DNA of 7,539 nucleotides from the NCBI GenBank assembly GCA_033856535.1, contig JAWVEV010000076.1, positions 1 to 7,539 on the forward strand, in the 5' to 3' direction. A model generated the notes under the pieces. That model made no database searches. It was given only the letters and a program-made list of their open reading frames with translations, and was not told the DNA's origin. This document shows positions 4,992-7,539 of this stretch, piece by piece (within the stretch, counting starts at the first letter, position 1; every line of letters starts with the position of its first letter). The position numbers and the translations under genes were made by a program. Origin of the DNA: JAWVEV01 sp033856535. GTDB lineage: Bacteria > Actinomycetota > Thermoleophilia > Miltoncostaeales > Miltoncostaeaceae.

Positions 4992-6920
4992 ATGGTAGAG
5001 GCGGTCCCCGGGGGAGGTCACGGCGCGCTGGTCGGCGTCGACGTGGGCGGCACCTTCACCGACGCGGTCGTCCTGGCCGGCGGCCGGCTGAGCACCGCCA
5101 AGGTCCCCACCACCCCCGACGACCAGAGCGAGGGCGTGGTCCGGGCGGTCCTGCTCGCCCTGGAGCGCGCCGGCCTCGGTCCGGGCGACGTCACGCGCTT
5201 CTCCCACGGCATGACCGTGGGCACCAACGCCCTGCTGGAGGGCAAGGGCGCCCGCACCGCCCTCGTCGCCACCGAGGGCTTCGGCGACCTGCTCGAGCTG
5301 CGCCGCCAGACCCGCGCGCACCTCTACCGGCTCGACGTCCATCATCCCCCGCCCCTGGTCCCCGCCGAGCGCGTGGTCGAGGCGCGCGAGCGCTGCACCC
5401 CGGACGGCGTCGAGATCCCGCTGGGCGACGACGCCGTGGCCGCGGTCGTCGACGGCGTCCGGGCCACCGGCGCCGAGGCGGTCGCCGTGGGCCTGCTCTT
5501 CTCCTACGCGCACCCCGAGCACGAGCGCCGCCTCGCCGGCGCCCTGCGCGACGCCCTGCCCGACGTCCACGTGAGCGCCTCGCACGAGGTGCTCCCCGAG
5601 ATCCGCGAGTACGAGCGCCTCTCGACCACCGCCGTCGACGCCTATCTGACCCCGGTCCTGCGCCGCTACCTGCGCCAACTGGCGCGCAGGGCCGAGGGTG
5701 CCGGCCTGCCGGCGCCGGCGATCATGCAGTCGAGCGGCGGCACGCTGCCGATCGAGGCGTCGGCCGACCACGCCGCCTGGACCGTGCTGAGCGGACCCGC
5801 CGGGGGCGTGATCGGCGCCGCCCGGCTGGCGGAGCGATCCGGCGACGCCCGCGCGCTCACCTTCGACATGGGCGGGACCTCCTGCGACGTCGCCCTGGTC
5901 GAGGACGGCGTCCCCGCCCGCACCGCCGAGACGACCATCGCCGGCCACCCGCTCCACCTTCCGATGCTCGACGTCGCCACGGTCTCGGCCGGCGGCGGCA
6001 GCATCGCCTGGGCCGACTCGGGCGGGGCCCTTCGCGTGGGGCCGCACTCGGCCGGCGCCCGGCCCGGGCCCGCCGGCTATGGCCTCGGCGGCACCGAGCC
6101 GACGGTCACCGACGCGAACCTGGTCCTCGGCCGGCTGGACGCCGGCGCGCCGCTCGGCGGCGAGATCCGCCTCGACCCCGAGGCCGCCCGCGCGGCCGTC
6201 GCCGGCCTCGCCGAGGCGCTCGGCATGGGGGTCGACGAGTGCGCCGAGGGGATCCTCACGATCGCCGTCCAGGAGATGGTCCGCGCGCTGCGCCGGGTGA
6301 GCGTCGAGCGCGGCGTCGACGCCCGCGGCTCGACGCTCGTCGCCTTCGGCGGCGCCGGCCCGCTCCACGCCTGCCAGGTGGCCGAGGAGCTCGGCATCGC
6401 CCGCGTCGTCGCCCCGCCCGCGGCCGGCCTGCTCGCGGCCCTGGGCCTGGTGGTCGCCGGCGAGCGCCGGGACTACGTCCAGACCGTGCTGGCGCCGGTC
6501 GCCGGCGGGGCGGACCTGGCCGCGCTGCTCGCCCCGCTGCGCGAGCGCGCCGAGGCCGAGTTGCCCGGTGCGGCGCTGAGCGCGGCGGTCGACTGCCGCA
6601 GCGTCGGCCAGAGCCACGCGCTGACCGTCCCGTGGGATCCCGAGCGGCTCGAGGAGGACCTGGCGGCCGCGTTCCACGAGGCCCACCGCGCGCGCTACGG
6701 CGACGTCGACGAGCGCCGCCCGGTCGAGGCGGTCTCCCTGCGCCTGGCCGCCGAGCGCCCCGGCGCCGAGCCGGAGCTGCCCGACGCCGAGCGCGGCGCG
6801 CCGGTCGCCGGCCCGGTCAGCCTCCCCATGGACGGCGCGACCTGCTGGGTCGCGGCCGGCTGGAGCGCCCGCGACGACGGCCTGGGCGGGCTGGTCCTCG
6901 AGCGCGACGGGGCCGTCTAA
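4992..6920 (+). CDS. hyuA: Hydantoinase/oxoprolinase family protein, subunit A (HyuA)
   Basis: Encodes 642 residues, full length for the A subunit of the N-methylhydantoinase / 5-oxoprolinase / acetophenone carboxylase superfamily, a group of ATP-dependent enzymes acting on amide or lactam bonds or carboxylating ketones. The N-terminal Hydant_A_N region starts with the phosphate loop VGVDVGGTFTD (14-24) and includes SHGMTVGTNALLEGKGART (71-89). The central hydantoinase A core has SSGGTLP (247-253), VLSGPAGGVIGA (265-276), the second ATPase motif FDMGGTSCDVAL (291-302), VSAGGGSIAW (331-340) and PGPAGYGLGGTEPTVTDANL (358-377). The C-terminal part has VAFGGAGPLHA (450-460). The ATP-binding residues appear intact. 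The substrate cannot be assigned. The stop TAA is followed at once by the ATG of hyuB, so the two subunits are co-translated. The start has no Shine-Dalgarno; see the possible leaderless promoter just upstream. Confidence 0.93.
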   Translation: MVEAVPGGGHGALVGVDVGGTFTDAVVLAGGRLSTAKVPTTPDDQSEGVVRAVLLALERAGLGPGDVTRFSHGMTVGTNALLEGKGARTALVATEGFGDLLELRRQTRAHLYRLDVHHPPPLVPAERVVEARERCTPDGVEIPLGDDAVAAVVDGVRATGAEAVAVGLLFSYAHPEHERRLAGALRDALPDVHVSASHEVLPEIREYERLSTTAVDAYLTPVLRRYLRQLARRAEGAGLPAPAIMQSSGGTLPIEASADHAAWTVLSGPAGGVIGAARLAERSGDARALTFDMGGTSCDVALVEDGVPARTAETTIAGHPLHLPMLDVATVSAGGGSIAWADSGGALRVGPHSAGARPGPAGYGLGGTEPTVTDANLVLGRLDAGAPLGGEIRLDPEAARAAVAGLAEALGMGVDECAEGILTIAVQEMVRALRRVSVERGVDARGSTLVAFGGAGPLHACQVAEELGIARVVAPPAAGLLAALGLVVAGERRDYVQTVLAPVAGGADLAALLAPLRERAEAELPGAALSAAVDCRSVGQSHALTVPWDPERLEEDLAAAFHEAHRARYGDVDERRPVEAVSLRLAAERPGAEPELPDAERGAPVAGPVSLPMDGATCWVAAGWSARDDGLGGLVLERDGAV

Positions 6921-7539
6921 ATGGATCCGGTGACCCTTCAGGTGATGGCCAACGCGCTGCGCGCCGTGGCCGAGGAGATGGAGGCGGCGCTGATCCGCAG
7001 CGCCTACAGCCCGAACATCAAGGAGCGGCGCGACTGCAGCACCGCGCTGTTCGATGCCGCGGGGCGCATGGTGGTGCAGTCGGCGTCCATCCCGGTCCAC
7101 CTCGGCGCGATGCCCGAGGCCGTCGACGCGGTCCGCGCCCGCGGCGCCCGCCCCGGCGAGGTCTGGCTGCTGAACGACCCCTACCGCGGCGGCACCCACC
7201 TGCCCGACCTGACCATGGTGTCCGCGCTGCCGCTCGACGGCCGGCCCGCGGCCTACGCGGTCACCCGCGCCCACCACGCCGACGTGGGCGGGATGGCGCC
7301 GGGCAGCATGCCCGCCGGCTCGCGCGAGCTCCTGCAGGAGGGGATCGTGATCCCGCCGGTGCGGCTGGTCGCCGACAGGCGGCCGTCGCCGGACGTGATG
7401 GCGCTGATCCTGGCCAACAGCCGCACCCCGGACGAGCGCGAGGGCGACCTGCGCGCCCAGTTGGCCGCTCACCGGCTGGCCGAGCGGCGGCTGGCCGAGG
7501 TGGCCGAGCGCCACGGCGCCGAGACGATCCGGGAGGCGT
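6921..7539 (+). CDS. hyuB: Hydantoinase B/oxoprolinase family protein (HyuB), N-terminal part
   Basis: The gene is open to the right edge and 206 residues are visible; family members are usually over 500, so well over half is missing. Diagnostic hydantoinase B segments are present: MDPVTLQVMANALRAVAEEM at the start, SAYSPNIKERRDCSTALFD (27-45), NDPYRGGTHLPDLTMV (85-100), AHHADVGGMAPGSMP (117-131), EGIVIPP (140-146) and NSRTPDEREGDLRAQ (166-180). It forms the second subunit with HyuA. The ATG directly abuts the TAA of hyuA with no intergenic base and no separate ribosome binding site, so translation probably depends on re-initiation after hyuA. The order A then B as separate genes is the common bacterial layout; eukaryotic 5-oxoprolinase has both in one chain. 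Confidence 0.93.
   Translation, partial: MDPVTLQVMANALRAVAEEMEAALIRSAYSPNIKERRDCSTALFDAAGRMVVQSASIPVHLGAMPEAVDAVRARGARPGEVWLLNDPYRGGTHLPDLTMVSALPLDGRPAAYAVTRAHHADVGGMAPGSMPAGSRELLQEGIVIPPVRLVADRRPSPDVMALILANSRTPDEREGDLRAQLAAHRLAERRLAEVAERHGAETIREA

Noticed and set aside
3867..7514. A 1215-codon open frame on the minus strand spanning the antisense of hyuA and hyuB.
   Set aside because: Only the last 360 or so codons (to 4949) look like a protein with a signal peptide and folded domains. The rest is the antisense of strongly conserved hyuA/hyuB coding sequence and is Gly/Ala/Arg/Asp-rich, a typical artefact of GC-biased third positions.

Overview
The window is very GC-rich with strongly GC-biased third codon positions, GTG as well as ATG starts, 4-bp translational overlaps and densely packed short transcription units. 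This points to a high-GC actinobacterium (Actinomycetota). A Thermoleophilia/Solirubrobacterales-type organism would fit, but the sequence alone does not settle that. I see no mobile elements, CRISPR arrays, tRNAs or rRNAs.

Left part (1-1914, minus strand): one complete, riboswitch-controlled transcription unit read leftwards. A consensus-like promoter (TTGCGA-17 nt-TATACT) leads straight into a SAM-I (S-box) riboswitch aptamer. A strong intrinsic terminator, a ribosome binding site and a GTG start follow. The first gene encodes a threonine-synthase-like PLP enzyme. The second encodes a small ubiquitin-fold sulfur carrier ending in Gly-Gly. The third, running off the left edge, begins with a Rossmann NAD(P)-binding motif. 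Control by S-adenosylmethionine plus a sulfur carrier fits poorly with threonine synthesis. It fits well with the MetM/MetO route known from Streptomyces, in which a threonine synthase homologue takes O-phosphohomoserine and a protein thiocarboxylate and makes homocysteine for methionine. This is the most interesting system in the window.

Centre (1982-3859, plus strand): divergent from the met unit are two translationally coupled genes of unknown function. The first product is soluble, with a helical middle and a C-terminal zinc ribbon. The second is a membrane protein with a cytoplasmic zinc ribbon, one transmembrane helix, a long Thr/Pro/Gly linker and a C-terminal SPOR-like (peptidoglycan-binding) domain. 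A small VOC/glyoxalase-fold protein with its own strong ribosome binding site follows.

Right part (3867-7539): a secreted beta-sandwich protein lies on the minus strand, convergent with the VOC gene. Divergent from it, across only about 40 bases, is a hyuA-hyuB pair (hydantoinase/5-oxoprolinase/acetophenone carboxylase superfamily). hyuB is cut by the right edge. The hyuA promoter looks like one that would give a leaderless mRNA.
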